The notes under the pieces are model-generated. The model worked only from the letters and a program-made list of their open reading frames with translations, was not told the origin of the DNA and ran no database searches. Shown in pieces: positions 48,876 through 58,735 of a stretch of 64,000 bases of DNA. Within the stretch, counting starts at the first letter, position 1; every line of letters starts with the position of its first letter. The stretch comes from Methylovulum sp. (GTDB lineage Bacteria > Pseudomonadota > Gammaproteobacteria > Methylococcales > Methylomonadaceae): positions 1-64,000 of the forward strand of contig JAQTQZ010000020.1 in assembly GCA_028712695.1 (NCBI GenBank), written 5' to 3'. A program made the position numbers and the translations under genes.

Positions 48876-49495
48876 CTCAATAGCGTCCGCATAGCATCAA
48901 CAATAGCGCGTTGGACATCGCTTAGCGGCTGATTAGCCTTAATTAATCTGATACGTTCCGGATACAGTTCATGTTGCAATAAATAAGAACGCCTCACACG
49001 CTCAAAAAAGCTGACCGATTCTGCTTCAAAGCGGTCGAAAGTGGCACGTTTTTGAGCCCTTTCTATGCCTATTTCAACAGGTGCATCCAAAAGCAATGTT
49101 AAATCAGGCCTTAAGCTACCCTGAACAATCTGCTCCAACCACTCTATAGTGCTGACCTTCATATTCCGTCCGCCGCCTTGATAAGCATAGGTAGCATCAG
49201 TGAAACGGTCGCTTAACACCCAATTACCCTGTGCCAAGGCAGGCTCTATCACATGCTTGATATGCTGCGCGCGGGCAGCAAAAATAAGCAATAGTTCAGC
49301 TTGTTCTGAGACAACCTCGCTATCAATATCCAATAGCAAGTGCCTTATTTTTTCGGCTAGTGGAGTCCCCCCAGGTTCACGGGTTACTACAACAGGAATA
49401 TTATGTTGTTCTAAATGACTTTTGATAAAGGCCATATTAGTTGTCTTGCCCATTCCCTCGCAACCTTCCAAAGTAATAAATTTACCGCGCATCAT
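48872..49495 (-). CDS. tmk: Thymidylate kinase
   Basis: Tmk phosphorylates dTMP to dTDP. The 207-residue protein has the P-loop GCEGMGKTTN at 11-20, TREPGGTPLAEKIR and DRFTDATYAYQGGGR. The start may be either of two tandem ATG codons (49495 or 49492). It overlaps mltG by 14 bases and holB by four, in the usual pabC-mltG-tmk-holB order. Confidence 0.96.
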   Translation of the reverse strand: MMRGKFITLEGCEGMGKTTNMAFIKSHLEQHNIPVVVTREPGGTPLAEKIRHLLLDIDSEVVSEQAELLLIFAARAQHIKHVIEPALAQGNWVLSDRFTDATYAYQGGGRNMKVSTIEWLEQIVQGSLRPDLTLLLDAPVEIGIERAQKRATFDRFEAESVSFFERVRRSYLLQHELYPERIRLIKANQPLSDVQRAIVDAMRTLLR

Positions 49496-50492
49496 TTTTT
49501 TTCCTTTGGAATTTCTCCACCGCCAAATTATGGCTTTTTAGTGTAGCCGAAAAAACATGCGTACCATCACCCCGGGCAACAAAGTAAAGGCTATCACTAT
49601 TATCGGGATGTAATGCTGCAACAATGGCCTCACGACCCGGCATAGCAATTGGGGTTGGTGGCAAACCTTTAGATAGGTAGGTATTGTATGGCGTTCTTTT
49701 TCTTAAATCTTCATAAGCTATATTGCCAACATATTCCTCACCCATGCCATAAATCACCGTCGGGTCTGTTTGCAATAACATATTTTGTTGCAGTCTTCGA
49801 ATAAAAACTCCGGCAATCATTTCCCTTTCTGCTGGCGCAGCGGTTTCTTTTTCGATAATCGACGCCAAAATTAACGCCTCATATGGGCTTTTAAATGGCA
49901 GCTTTTCGCTTCTTTTAAGCCACTCGGCCTGTATCGCCGATTGCATTTTATCGTAGGCCCTTTTTAATAAGGCAATATCCGTTGTATGTTTTTCAAAAAA
50001 ATAAGTGTCAGGGAAAAACTCTCCCTCTGGAGATCCAACCGTCGCCCCTAACTTCAGCATTAACTCTGCATCATCACTGCCGTTAATAGTGTGCTCAAGT
50101 TGAGGATTACTCGCAATAGCCTGTAACACTTGCTTAAATTTCCAGCCTTCTGGAAAAGTAATGGCATATTGCTTGGTTTTACCATGCACAAAAATTGTCA
50201 ATACTTCGGGAATAGTTAACCCTTTAGTTAATTCGTATTCTCCGGCCTTAAGCTTATTGAATGCTTGCTGCCGAACGGCATGAACTTTAAACCAAAAAAG
50301 ATTAATAGAAAGATTGGCGGCTATTAATTTGTCGCCAATACGATTAAATGAGTCACCTTTTTCAATTTCTATCGTCACTGAATCGCCTGTTACAACAGGT
50401 CTCTGCAAAGCATGCCTATAGCTCCCTGCTATCCCGACACAACTAAGCGCCAAAAAAAGCAATGCCGCGCCAATAATCTTATTGCCCGACAC
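49482..50492 (-). CDS. mltG: Endolytic murein transglycosylase MltG
   Basis: MltG cuts nascent glycan strands at the inner membrane and so limits their length. The 336-residue protein has an N-terminal membrane helix (IIGAALLFLALSCVGIAG), a LysM-like part, and the YceG domain with LILASIIEKETAAPAEREMI (catalytic glutamate), IYGMGEEYVGNIAYEDLRKR and PYNTYLSKGLPPTPI. It starts with GTG at 50492 and overlaps pabC by 14 bases. Confidence 0.94.
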   Translation of the reverse strand: MSGNKIIGAALLFLALSCVGIAGSYRHALQRPVVTGDSVTIEIEKGDSFNRIGDKLIAANLSINLFWFKVHAVRQQAFNKLKAGEYELTKGLTIPEVLTIFVHGKTKQYAITFPEGWKFKQVLQAIASNPQLEHTINGSDDAELMLKLGATVGSPEGEFFPDTYFFEKHTTDIALLKRAYDKMQSAIQAEWLKRSEKLPFKSPYEALILASIIEKETAAPAEREMIAGVFIRRLQQNMLLQTDPTVIYGMGEEYVGNIAYEDLRKRTPYNTYLSKGLPPTPIAMPGREAIVAALHPDNSDSLYFVARGDGTHVFSATLKSHNLAVEKFQRKKNDAR

Positions 50493-51312
50493 TAATTAAC
50501 CCATGCTGGAGCTGATGTAACCACATTTGTATACGCTTGGTCATAATACCAACAAAAAAGTGCTGGCCTTCTATTTGCCTGACAGGCCAAATACCTATAA
50601 TTGAATTACAAACAAAAACCTCATCCGCCTCTAACAATTGCTCTGGCGCAAATGCCTGCATGATCACAGGAAACCCAAAGCTTTCTGACATCAGGATAAT
50701 AAGTTGACGGATAATACCGGCGACACCCGATTGGGCTAGTATTGCAGTATAAAGCCTATTATCTTTAACGTAGAAGAGATTGGTCATCGTACCTTCAATA
50801 ACAGAGCCATTAACATCCAACATAATACCCTCTTGAATGGCGGTACCCTCCCATTCAGCACGAGCTAACACCTGCTCAAGCCGATTTAAGTGCTTAATGC
50901 CTGCTAATGCCGGATTCAATCCTAATCGAGTATTGCAAAAACGCGCCCGTATACCTTCAGTTGTATATTCAAGCGGATAGTCGGGAAAGGGGTGTACACT
51001 TAAAACGCGGGATGGATGGATCAAATCAGGCAGCCGATAGCCTCGACCACCAACCCCTCTAGTAACTATTAACTTGAGAATGGCACGGTCAACACCCCGA
51101 CAAAGTTGATTAGCTTCGGAAAAAAGTATTTGAACATCTGGATAAGGAATGCCTAATTTGCGGCAACCTATTTGTAAGCGCGCTAAATGCTGGTCAAAAA
51201 AAGCAAGCCGCCCATTGTTGACAGCAATGGTCTCAAACAAACCATCACCATATTGAAATCCACGATCAATTGCTTCAATAAATCGTTTACTTTCACCATT
51301 TATTAGCATCAT
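50479..51312 (-). CDS. pabC: Aminodeoxychorismate lyase
   Basis: PabC is a PLP enzyme of fold type IV that makes p-aminobenzoate for folate. The 277-residue protein has IDRGFQYGDGLFETIAV near the N-terminus, LKLIVTRGVGGRGY with the PLP lysine, and the EGTMTNLFYV loop. It lies between fabF and mltG in the expected order. Confidence 0.93.
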   Translation of the reverse strand: MMLINGESKRFIEAIDRGFQYGDGLFETIAVNNGRLAFFDQHLARLQIGCRKLGIPYPDVQILFSEANQLCRGVDRAILKLIVTRGVGGRGYRLPDLIHPSRVLSVHPFPDYPLEYTTEGIRARFCNTRLGLNPALAGIKHLNRLEQVLARAEWEGTAIQEGIMLDVNGSVIEGTMTNLFYVKDNRLYTAILAQSGVAGIIRQLIILMSESFGFPVIMQAFAPEQLLEADEVFVCNSIIGIWPVRQIEGQHFFVGIMTKRIQMWLHQLQHGLISVGQ

Positions 51313-51348
51313 CCGGAAAGATGCGCCTTATATATTTTATATAATACG

Positions 51349-52599
51349 TTAACTGTAACGCTTAAAGACCAAAGAACCGTTAGTACCGCCAAAGCCAAAT
51401 GAATTGGACATTGCAACATCAATTTTCATTGACCTTGCAACATTTGGCACATAATCAAGGTCACATCTAGGATCTTGATTATCCATATTAATGGTAGCCG
51501 GTGCGATCTGATTTTTTATGCTTAACGCCGTTAAAACCGCTTCAATGCCTCCCGCAGCCCCAAGTAAATGACCTATCATAGATTTTGTTGAACTAATGGC
51601 GACCTTATAAGCATGATCACCTAACGCAGATTTCATGGCGTAGGTTTCGCCCAAATCTCCCGCAGGTGTCGAAGTGCCATGTGCATTAATATAATCAACA
51701 GCATCAGCGTTCAAGCACGCATCTCGTAACGCGTTTCTCATGCAGCGGGATGCGCCTTCACCACCCTCTGACGGTGTAGTGATATGATAAGCGTCTCCAC
51801 TCATACCATAACCTACCAATTCCGCGTAAATTTTTGCACCTCGTGACTTAGCATGCTCTAACTCTTCAAGCACCACCACTCCAGCCCCATCACTTAGCAC
51901 AAACCCATCACGGTCTTTATCCCATGGACGACTTGCCGCCTGCGGATCACTATTCCGGCGTGACAATGCTTTTGCGGAAGCAAACCCGCCCATTGCGGTT
52001 GGTGATGTTGTACACCGTTCAGCACCGCCAGCGACCATAATATCAGCATCACCATGTATAATTAACCTTGCCGCATCGCCAATGTTATGCGTTCCTGTTG
52101 CACACGCAGTGACAATAGCAAAATTAGGGCCTTTTAACCCATACTTTATCGACAGATTACCTGAAATCATGTTAATGATATTGCCAGGCACAAAAAACGG
52201 CGAAATACGTCGAGGCCCACCCTTTTCATAAGTAGCATAGCATTCTTCAATACCAGTAATGCCACCTATTCCTGAACCAATAGCCACCCCGATTCGTTCT
52301 GCATTCTCTTCGGTAACCTCGAACCCAGAATCGTCAATTGCCTGGCATCCCGCTGCAATACCATAATGGACAAAACCATCCATGCGTTTAGCATCTTTTT
52401 CGGGGATATATTGACCAATATCAAAGCCTCTAATCACACCACCAAAAGTAGTGGCGAAAGACGAAATATCGAAGGAATCAATTGAGCTGATACCACTTCT
52501 GCCATTTACAATACCGTCCCAAGTTTCTAAGACCGTATTAGCTAAAGGAGTGACCGCACCTAATCCTGTTATTACAACCCGACGCTTGCTCAATGTCAT
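51349..52599 (-). CDS. fabF: 3-oxoacyl-ACP synthase II
   Basis: FabF extends acyl-ACP chains with malonyl-ACP. The 416-residue protein from the ATG at 52599 starts MTLSKRRVVITGLGAVTPLA and has the catalytic cysteine in IVTACATGTHNIGDA, and the histidines in NAHGTSTPAGD and KSMIGHLLGAAGG. A longer frame to 52677 runs into the spacer and is not used. It follows acpP by 79 bases. Confidence 0.97.
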   Translation of the reverse strand: MTLSKRRVVITGLGAVTPLANTVLETWDGIVNGRSGISSIDSFDISSFATTFGGVIRGFDIGQYIPEKDAKRMDGFVHYGIAAGCQAIDDSGFEVTEENAERIGVAIGSGIGGITGIEECYATYEKGGPRRISPFFVPGNIINMISGNLSIKYGLKGPNFAIVTACATGTHNIGDAARLIIHGDADIMVAGGAERCTTSPTAMGGFASAKALSRRNSDPQAASRPWDKDRDGFVLSDGAGVVVLEELEHAKSRGAKIYAELVGYGMSGDAYHITTPSEGGEGASRCMRNALRDACLNADAVDYINAHGTSTPAGDLGETYAMKSALGDHAYKVAISSTKSMIGHLLGAAGGIEAVLTALSIKNQIAPATINMDNQDPRCDLDYVPNVARSMKIDVAMSNSFGFGGTNGSLVFKRYS

Positions 52600-52678
52600 G
52601 TACCGTAAGGAATGAAGAAAAATGTAGAAACAATTGCATTTAGTGGATGAAACAACATCATCCACTACACTAGGCAAA

Positions 52679-52909
52679 TTATACGTTTTTCTCTACATAA
52701 TCAATGGCTTGCTGAACCGTGGTAATTTTTTCAGCATCCTCGTCTGGAATTTCACATTCAAATTCTTCTTCAAGAGCCATTACGAGTTCAACTGTATCCA
52801 GAGAATCAGCACCGAGATCATCTACAAATGAAGCATCTGTAGCAATATCTTCCTTAACACCCAATTGCTCTGCAACAATCTTTTTTACTCGTTCTTCAAT
52901 GTTACTCAT
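52679..52909 (-). CDS. acpP: Acyl carrier protein
   Basis: ACP carries growing acyl chains on 4'-phosphopantetheine. The 76-residue acidic protein starts [20 protein letters not shown] and has the attachment site in [20 protein letters not shown], serine 36. The ATG at 52909 gives the standard start; an earlier in-frame ATG at 52924 is possible but unusual. Confidence 0.98.
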   Translation of the reverse strand: MSNIEERVKKIVAEQLGVKEDIATDASFVDDLGADSLDTVELVMALEEEFECEIPDEDAEKITTVQQAIDYVEKNV

Positions 52910-53043
52910 AATTATTATCCTCAATCAATGTAAGTTTGATACCCGACTTACAATGGTATTGTTATTAGTTTTACTAGAAATCCCGTCTCCGGTTCTTCCA
53001 GACGGCGGGCAATTATACTTTATGTTACAACAATGTCACAATA

Positions 53044-53775
53044 TTAAGGCATAAACAGACCGCCATTGACATGCACAGTTTCCCCTGTGATATAAGCGGC
53101 ACCCTCAGACGCAAGAAATGAAACGGCATGGGCAATCTCTTTTGCTGCCCCTAACCGTGCAAGTGGTATAGAAGACAATAGCGAGTTTTTAATGCTGTCG
53201 CTTAATTCCTTAGTCATGTCGGTATCAATAAATCCAGGCGCTACTGTATTGACGGTAATATTCCGCGAACCAACCTCTTTTGCCATTGACTTAGCAAAAC
53301 CAATCATACCCGCTTTTGCTGCGGCATAATTTGCTTGCCCCGCATTTCCTGTAGCGCCAACTACCGAAGAAATATTAATAATGCGACCTGCCTTAGCCTT
53401 CATCATACCCCGCAATACCGCTTTACTCATGCGGAACACGGAAGTCAAATTAGTGTTAATAATATCGCCCCACTCATCATCCTTCATACGCATAAGCAAA
53501 TTATCGCGGGTTATTCCTGCATTATTAACCAGCACAAAAGGCGCACCTATCTCATCATTAATAAACTTAACAACGACTTCGATAGACATTGGATCCGCCA
53601 CATCAAGCTTGACGCCCCGGCCATTTGCCCCAAGATAATAGGAAATTGAATCCGCCCCATTGTCTGATGTTGCGCTGCCAACAACAAAAAAACCATCCTC
53701 GGCCAACTTCTCGGCAATTGCCCTGCCAATGCCACGACTAGCCCCTGTTACTAAAGCGATTTGTTTAGTTGTCAT
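53044..53775 (-). CDS. fabG: 3-oxoacyl-ACP reductase
   Basis: FabG reduces 3-oxoacyl-ACP with NADPH. The 243-residue SDR has VTGASRGIGRAIAEKLAEDG at the start, NNAGITRDNLLMRM, the catalytic ISSVVGATGNAGQANYAAAK with Ser and YxxxK, and the ending ITGETVHVNGGLFMP. It overlaps fabD by 11 bases. Confidence 0.97.
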   Translation of the reverse strand: MTTKQIALVTGASRGIGRAIAEKLAEDGFFVVGSATSDNGADSISYYLGANGRGVKLDVADPMSIEVVVKFINDEIGAPFVLVNNAGITRDNLLMRMKDDEWGDIINTNLTSVFRMSKAVLRGMMKAKAGRIINISSVVGATGNAGQANYAAAKAGMIGFAKSMAKEVGSRNITVNTVAPGFIDTDMTKELSDSIKNSLLSSIPLARLGAAKEIAHAVSFLASEGAAYITGETVHVNGGLFMP

Positions 53776-54718
53776 TGAATGCTTCCATTAAATCATTTAA
53801 CGTCTCAGAATTATACAGAGCGTGGTGTTCAAGGTCTTTAGCAATACGCTTATTCAGACCTAACAACACCTTTCCAGGCCCGCACTCAACAAATCTAGTG
53901 ACCCCCTGATCACGCATAAATCGAATAGTGTCAGCCCAGCGCACAGACTTATAAAGCTGTTCTTTTAATACATTACGGATCACATCTGGCGAACTATGTG
54001 AAGCAACATCCACATTATGAATTAGCATCGTTTTAGGGATATTAATGGCAATGCTCTGCAATTGCTCCCCTAATTTTTCTGCAGCCGGTTGCATTAGTGC
54101 GCAATGCGAAGGAACGCTGACCGGTAACAGCACCGCCCGTTTAGCACCCAAAGCTTTTGCCGCCCGCATAGCCCGCCCAACTGCGGCAATATTACCTGCA
54201 ATAACAACTTGCCCCTCAGTGTTGAAATTAACCGCAGAAACAACCTCATCATCCGCCGACTCAGCACATGCCTCAATAACCCGATGGTCATCCAATCCTA
54301 AAATAGCGGCCATAGCTCCGACGCCTTCCGGCACGGCCGCCTGCATGAGACGCCCTCTTGCCTCGACAAGCCTTATACCATCTTCAAAAGACAATGCTTC
54401 TGAACACACTAGCGCCGTATATTCACCAAGACTATGCCCTGCCATCCAAGCTGGACGTACATCACTTTGCCCACACCAAACCTCCCAAACCGCAACACCT
54501 GCCGCTAGCATTGCCGGTTGGGTGTTGCATGTCTGATCCAATTCATGCCCAAGATCTTTTGCGGCAATTGCCCACAAATCTCTGCCTAATACATCAGAAG
54601 CTTGCTCAAAAACACGCCTAACCTCAGGATGTCTGATTGCCAAATTATCCAACATACCAACAGACTGGGAACCTTGCCCAGGAAAGACAAAAGCCAAATT
54701 ATACGCTTGCAGACTCAT
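53765..54718 (-). CDS. fabD: Malonyl-CoA:ACP transacylase
   Basis: FabD loads malonyl groups onto ACP. The 317-residue protein from the ATG at 54718 has FVFPGQGSQSVGML, the nucleophile elbow AGHSLGEY with serine 96, EARGRLMQ, and the histidine in SVPSHCALMQ. A GTG one codon upstream is also possible. It is 14 bases after fabH. Confidence 0.96.
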   Translation of the reverse strand: MSLQAYNLAFVFPGQGSQSVGMLDNLAIRHPEVRRVFEQASDVLGRDLWAIAAKDLGHELDQTCNTQPAMLAAGVAVWEVWCGQSDVRPAWMAGHSLGEYTALVCSEALSFEDGIRLVEARGRLMQAAVPEGVGAMAAILGLDDHRVIEACAESADDEVVSAVNFNTEGQVVIAGNIAAVGRAMRAAKALGAKRAVLLPVSVPSHCALMQPAAEKLGEQLQSIAINIPKTMLIHNVDVASHSSPDVIRNVLKEQLYKSVRWADTIRFMRDQGVTRFVECGPGKVLLGLNKRIAKDLEHHALYNSETLNDLMEAFNDN

Positions 54719-54731
54719 CACACTCTTTAAC

Positions 54732-55700
54732 TTAATACTTAATTAACGCTGAACCCCAGGTGAAACCTGCACCAAACGCCTCTAACAAGACCACCTGCCC
54801 CCTCTGAATTCGCCCATCCCTAACCGCCTCATTAAAAGCAAGAAGCACCGAGGCAGACGAGGTATTCCCTTGGGTCTCAAGGGTAACGACAACATGATCC
54901 ATTGACATTTTCAATTTTTTTGCCGTAGCAACAATGATCCGTATGTTTGCTTGATGAGGCACGAGCCAATCAATATCTGATTTATCCATACTATTAGCAT
55001 CAAGCGTTTCATCGACGATGCGGCCTAAAGTATTAACCGCCACCTTAAACACCTCGTTGCCTCGCATGGCAATATAACCAGCCCCCTGCCGATTAGTGCC
55101 ACTAGCAGCCTGTGGATTAGGACAATAAAGCAAATCCTCGTATTCACCATCGGAATGGATATGAGTGGATAAAATTCCTGTTTCCGAAGAAGCGCCTAAC
55201 AATACCGCGCCTGCACCATCGCCGAACAAAATGCAAGTGCTTCGATCAGCCCAATCAACGATACGAGAACAGATCTCAGAACCTACAACAAGAACCTTTT
55301 TTGCCGCGCCTGATTTGATATACTGATCAGCGATACTTAAAGCAAAAATTGAACCCGAACAGGCCGCCTGTATATCAAAGGCAACACAGTTTTTTATACC
55401 TAAACGCTGCTGCAACAAACAACCAGTACTAGGGTAAACACGATCAGGCGTGCCTGTTGCCACAATGATTAAATCAATATCCTCAGGATTACAAGCGGCG
55501 GCTTCTATAGCTTGTCTTGCAGCAATTTCTGCCATCCCTGAAGCAGTTTCATCATCACTAGCGATACGACGGCTTTTTATGCCCGTACGATCAAAAATCC
55601 AACTATCTGAAGTATCAACCATACGCGAAATTTGCTCATTAGTGAGCACTTTTTCAGGCAAATACCCTCCTGTACCGATTATCCTTGAATACCGTCTCAT
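54732..55700 (-). CDS. fabH: 3-oxoacyl-ACP synthase III
   Basis: FabH starts fatty-acid synthesis by condensing acetyl-CoA with malonyl-ACP. The 322-residue protein has [20 protein letters not shown], the catalytic cysteine 114 in [27 protein letters not shown] with the histidine, and [16 protein letters not shown] with the asparagine. Its ATG overlaps the plsX stop by four bases. Confidence 0.96.
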   Translation of the reverse strand: MRRYSRIIGTGGYLPEKVLTNEQISRMVDTSDSWIFDRTGIKSRRIASDDETASGMAEIAARQAIEAAACNPEDIDLIIVATGTPDRVYPSTGCLLQQRLGIKNCVAFDIQAACSGSIFALSIADQYIKSGAAKKVLVVGSEICSRIVDWADRSTCILFGDGAGAVLLGASSETGILSTHIHSDGEYEDLLYCPNPQAASGTNRQGAGYIAMRGNEVFKVAVNTLGRIVDETLDANSMDKSDIDWLVPHQANIRIIVATAKKLKMSMDHVVVTLETQGNTSSASVLLAFNEAVRDGRIQRGQVVLLEAFGAGFTWGSALIKY

Positions 55701-56725
55701 ACGCTTGCTCTCAAAGCCAAGCTTTGCTCAACCTGTTCACTTATTTTTTTTATCACATCCTGCTTGACTTCAATTTCAGCAAGCTGAATAGCCGTTTTAA
55801 ACGCTAACCTATCTGCACCACCATGGCTTTTGATCACGAGCCCCCGCAGACCTAAGAAGCTGGCGCCATTATATAATCGCGGATCAATGCGGTTTTTAAA
55901 TGACCTAAGAACCGGATAAGCAACCAAACCTGCCAGTTTGCTGCAATAATTCCTAGCAAATGACTGCCTTAAAGCCGTACCTATCATCTTAGCAGCACCT
56001 TCAATTGATTTAAGGGCAACATTCCCAACAAAGCCGTCTGCCACTATTAGATCAACCTTGACATGACCGGCATTTAACGAATCACCTTCAACATAGCCAA
56101 TATAATTTAGTGACGAATTTTCCAATAATTTTGCCGCTGACTTAACTTGTTCATTACCCTTAACATCTTCCTCTCCAATATTTAACAGGCCAATTTTAGG
56201 GCTATCAATATTTTCGACCGCCTTAACAAGTTCAGCCCCCATTACTGCAAACTGAAACAAATGCTCAGCAGTGCAGTCAACGTTTGCACCCAAATCAAGC
56301 GCATAAGTATGCCCATAAATCGAAGGCAACGTTGAAATAATAGCCGGACGATCAATGCCCGGAATCATTTTCAAGACAAAACGGGCAGTTGCCATTAAGG
56401 CCCCCGTATTACCAGCACTCACGCAAGCGTCCGCAAAACCATCCCGAACAAGATTAATAGCCACCCGCATGGACGAATCTTTTTTATTTTTTAACGCCTT
56501 AGCCGGCGACTCATCCATAGCAACGCATTGCGATGCGTGCTGTATCAACAACCGCCCCGGATATTCTTTTAGTCCATTTGACAACAGCGGCCTGAGCACA
56601 GCTTCGTCACCCACCAAAATCAACTTTAAGCCCGGATTGTTTTTTAAACAATCCAATGACGCTGGTATAGTAACTTGAGGCCCATAATCACCACCCATGG
56701 CATCAATCGAGATTGTTAAGCTCAC
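55697..56725 (-). CDS. plsX: Phosphate acyltransferase PlsX
   Basis: PlsX makes acyl-phosphate from acyl-ACP for PlsY-dependent phospholipid synthesis. The 342-residue protein starts (V)[20 protein letters not shown] with GTG at 56725, and has [34 protein letters not shown] and [13 protein letters not shown], all family motifs. It follows rpmF across a terminator-like hairpin. Confidence 0.95.
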   Translation of the reverse strand: MSLTISIDAMGGDYGPQVTIPASLDCLKNNPGLKLILVGDEAVLRPLLSNGLKEYPGRLLIQHASQCVAMDESPAKALKNKKDSSMRVAINLVRDGFADACVSAGNTGALMATARFVLKMIPGIDRPAIISTLPSIYGHTYALDLGANVDCTAEHLFQFAVMGAELVKAVENIDSPKIGLLNIGEEDVKGNEQVKSAAKLLENSSLNYIGYVEGDSLNAGHVKVDLIVADGFVGNVALKSIEGAAKMIGTALRQSFARNYCSKLAGLVAYPVLRSFKNRIDPRLYNGASFLGLRGLVIKSHGGADRLAFKTAIQLAEIEVKQDVIKKISEQVEQSLALRASV

Positions 56726-56750
56726 GCTGACAAATAACTCCAGAGTTTTT

Positions 56751-56780
56751 ATAAAAAAGCCGAATCAAAACTGATTCGGC
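56751..56780 (-). terminator. Hairpin between rpmF and plsX
   Basis: On the minus strand GCCGAATCA pairs with TGATTCGGC around a four-base loop, followed by TTTTTTAT. It can end or lower read-through from yceD-rpmF into the fatty-acid genes, allowing more ribosomal protein than PlsX. Confidence 0.85.
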
Positions 56781-56808
56781 ATAATATCAAGCCAAACAAA
56801 GAAGAATT

Positions 56809-56994
56809 TTATTCTTCTTCAAATATAACACCTACAATCTGACGGCCTTTAAAATAGCCATCCGGCGTCATATGGTGACGCAAATGCATCTCACCGGTAA
56901 TTGGATCCTGAGATAACGCTTTCGCTGTTAAAGCGTCATGGGAGCGACGCTGACCGCGCCTTGAACGCGATACTTTACTTTTCTGTACGGCCAT
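56809..56994 (-). CDS. rpmF: Ribosomal protein L32
   Basis: The 61-residue basic protein starts [20 protein letters not shown] and ends with a short acidic EEE. It is the L32 form without zinc cysteines. Start overlaps the yceD stop by one base. Confidence 0.97.
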   Translation of the reverse strand: MAVQKSKVSRSRRGQRRSHDALTAKALSQDPITGEMHLRHHMTPDGYFKGRQIVGVIFEEE

Positions 56995-57521
56995 TATAAA
57001 TCTCCAGTATTTTTCAAGTTTGCTAAAATAGAAAAGGGGTTTTCGGCGGAAAACTGCGTAGAGCCCGCCGATACATTTACATTATTTGTGATACCAGCAT
57101 TTAAACAGGCATACTGATGCTTAGGAAATAAGGGCAATACCAGTAGCAACTCATCCTCGACAATATCTTTAAGCCGTATTTTCTGCTCTTCAGCCACCAC
57201 CAGTGGCTCATAATCTCCAGGCAATTTATCTGCCTGCTCAAGGGAAGTAACAATACCCAACTTAATCTCATGGCTAACTGGCCATGTTACGGCCTGCAAA
57301 CAATTTTGGCACTGGAGCTCAAAAACGGCATTTAGATGGCCTTCAACTTCCGCAAGCCTACCTTCCCTGCCAAAAACCAGCTCTACCACAACTGCACCAT
57401 CAGCACTATGTAACATTTCTGCCACGCGCTCAAATCTACTTATGGGTATCTTCCCCTTTAGTTCAGCCCGCTTATCAGCCAAATGCAAAGGGTCTATATA
57501 TTCTGGTAATCTATCTAACAT
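56994..57521 (-). CDS. yceD: DUF177 protein YceD
   Basis: The 175-residue protein has [20 protein letters not shown] with a Cxx[18 protein letters not shown] and a cysteine in YACLNAG, the DUF177 pattern. YceD is tied to 23S rRNA maturation or ribosome assembly through genetic context with rpmF. It opens the long minus-strand run to tatD. Confidence 0.92.
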   Translation of the reverse strand: MLDRLPEYIDPLHLADKRAELKGKIPISRFERVAEMLHSADGAVVVELVFGREGRLAEVEGHLNAVFELQCQNCLQAVTWPVSHEIKLGIVTSLEQADKLPGDYEPLVVAEEQKIRLKDIVEDELLLVLPLFPKHQYACLNAGITNNVNVSAGSTQFSAENPFSILANLKNTGDL

Positions 57522-58001
57522 AACCGTTAATCATATATGGAAATAACAGATACGTCAAACTGACAATAAAGCATAATCAACCAATCGCAAGGCTTTACGC
57601 TTAACAAAGCCATTGGCACTGATTGCCTTGGATAACGACTGACACACCGACAAAGCGCGGGCGGCGGTTACGGACGTTTTTTCTGTTTGGGAACAGAATG
57701 CCTTGTTGAACCAAACACAGGGCAACGATGCCCGCCATAGCCGGTTACCTAGGAAGTTACGCAACCTGCCGCCCTGCCACTCTACTTGTCCCACCAAAGC
57801 CTGCCAAGAAAAATATTGTACTTAATTATTTCAATAACTTGCCCACCCCCCCTAATCCCCTGTTAAGTTTCTATAAAGCTGTTTAACCAATATTTTTCAC
57901 TACCCCTAAAAAGGGCTTTGCCCCACGCGACTGCTGACGGTTTTGGAAACCTTGCCTAAACCCCTTTGGTAAAACTGGTTTAATGGAATTGCTTTTAACA
58001 C
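57522..58001. other. Intergenic region between yceD and the Mor-like gene
   Basis: The 480 bases hold an 80-codon minus-strand frame (57555-57797) that I do not recognise and that has no ribosome site, so I do not call it a gene. The second half is AT-rich with C-runs. The maf gene often found here is absent. The yceD promoter should lie near 57525-57560. Confidence 0.5.
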
Positions 58002-58271
58002 TTGAGGATTTACAGCATAATAGATTTTTACGCATTATTGAACGGGATCATCCGCGCCAAACTGGAGCATCACGAGATTGACACCAACTTGTCAGCCGAA
58101 CTTGTAAAGGAGGTTATAGAGGAAATCGCGGCACAGCACGGGGGGGGACAAACGGTGTATTTAAAAAACCTGTGCGCGGAAAAAGCAACCGAATTGTCAC
58201 GCAAATATCGGAAAACCCAGGCGTGGATTAGAAAAATGATCACCAAGGCAGCGGAAGATGTTACCGAATAA
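58002..58271 (+). CDS. Mor transcription activator-like protein (89 aa)
   Basis: The frame reads SAELVKEVIEEIAAQHGGGQ, TVYLKNLCAEKATELSRKYR and AWIRKMITKAAED. The 'GGQ.VY' turn followed by a helix-turn-helix matches the C-terminal half of Mor/Mu-C type activators, which turn on middle genes of Mu-like phages. There is no ATG; TTG at 58002 or 58041 are candidate starts. It stands alone outside the attachment site, with no other Mu-like gene near. Confidence in the family is moderate and the biological role is open. Confidence 0.5.
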   Translation: MRIYSIIDFYALLNGIIRAKLEHHEIDTNLSAELVKEVIEEIAAQHGGGQTVYLKNLCAEKATELSRKYRKTQAWIRKMITKAAEDVTE

Positions 58272-58468
58272 TACAGGGAGCTTGATAAACAAAATGGGCT
58301 ATGCCTCTTACGCCGATTGGCAGTCAATCGAAAACCAACTGAAACTCAAACCATAGGACAAAAATGCGCCTGAGATTTTTCAGGCTTAACCGCGACAGTT
58401 GCGGTTAAAAACAGATGGGGTTTTGAGACGTTGAGGCTAAAAATTTTTCTGGTGGTAACTCAACATAA

Positions 58469-58498
58469 AAAAGGCCTAGATGGAAAACATCTAGACCC
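58469..58498 (-). terminator. tRNA-Asn terminator left on the chromosomal side
   Basis: On the minus strand GGTCTAGATG pairs with CATCTAGGCC (one G·T) around TTTTC, then TTTTTT. It lies about 12 bases beyond the CCA end of the tRNA fragment, where a tRNA gene's terminator belongs. Confidence 0.8.
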
Positions 58499-58508
58499 TT
58501 GATTTACT

Positions 58509-58554
58509 TGGCTCCCCCGGACGGGCTCGAACCGCCGACCTAGTGATTAACAGT
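58509..58554 (-). other. Attachment site: 3' half of tRNA-Asn (GTT)
   Basis: On the minus strand the 46 bases begin in the anticodon loop (CTGTTAA), with the 3' anticodon arm TCACT, variable loop AGGTC, T-arm GGCGG-TTCGAGC-CCGTC, acceptor strand CGGGGGA, G and CCA. Nothing 5' of the anticodon loop can pair with this half. It is the fragment left at one end of an element that integrated in a tRNA-Asn gene. Confidence 0.85.
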
Positions 58555-58735
58555 TACCCGACCTATTGATTTTTAGCCCTTGAATTACCTAATAAAAATA
58601 CTATAAGTCATTGAATTAGTTTTATTAATACATTTCTGGACATTTCTCTAATATTCTCTAAAATACCCTAAACAGCGGTAAAAACATGACCCCGCCATGA
58701 CCCGGACATGACCCGAAAACGTGAGGCTATAGAAA

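Larger units (their letters stand above)
58272..58735. other. Junction region with hairpins, terminator and attachment site
   Basis: After the Mor-like gene are a 20-codon frame (58294-58356), a stem GCCTGA/TCAGGC and an 8-bp stem TTAACCGC/GCGGTTAA. Next come the tRNA terminator and the tRNA 3' half, listed separately. The rest up to the integrase is AT-rich with repeated CTAAAAT-like runs. Confidence 0.6.

Noticed and set aside
57555-57797. 80-codon minus-strand frame upstream of yceD
   Set aside because: No ribosome site and no recognised motif; it may be a relic, but nothing supports a gene.
58509-58590. Complete tRNA-Asn gene at the junction
   Set aside because: Only the half from the anticodon loop to CCA is present; the sequence 5' to it cannot form the D-arm or pair with the anticodon and acceptor arms.
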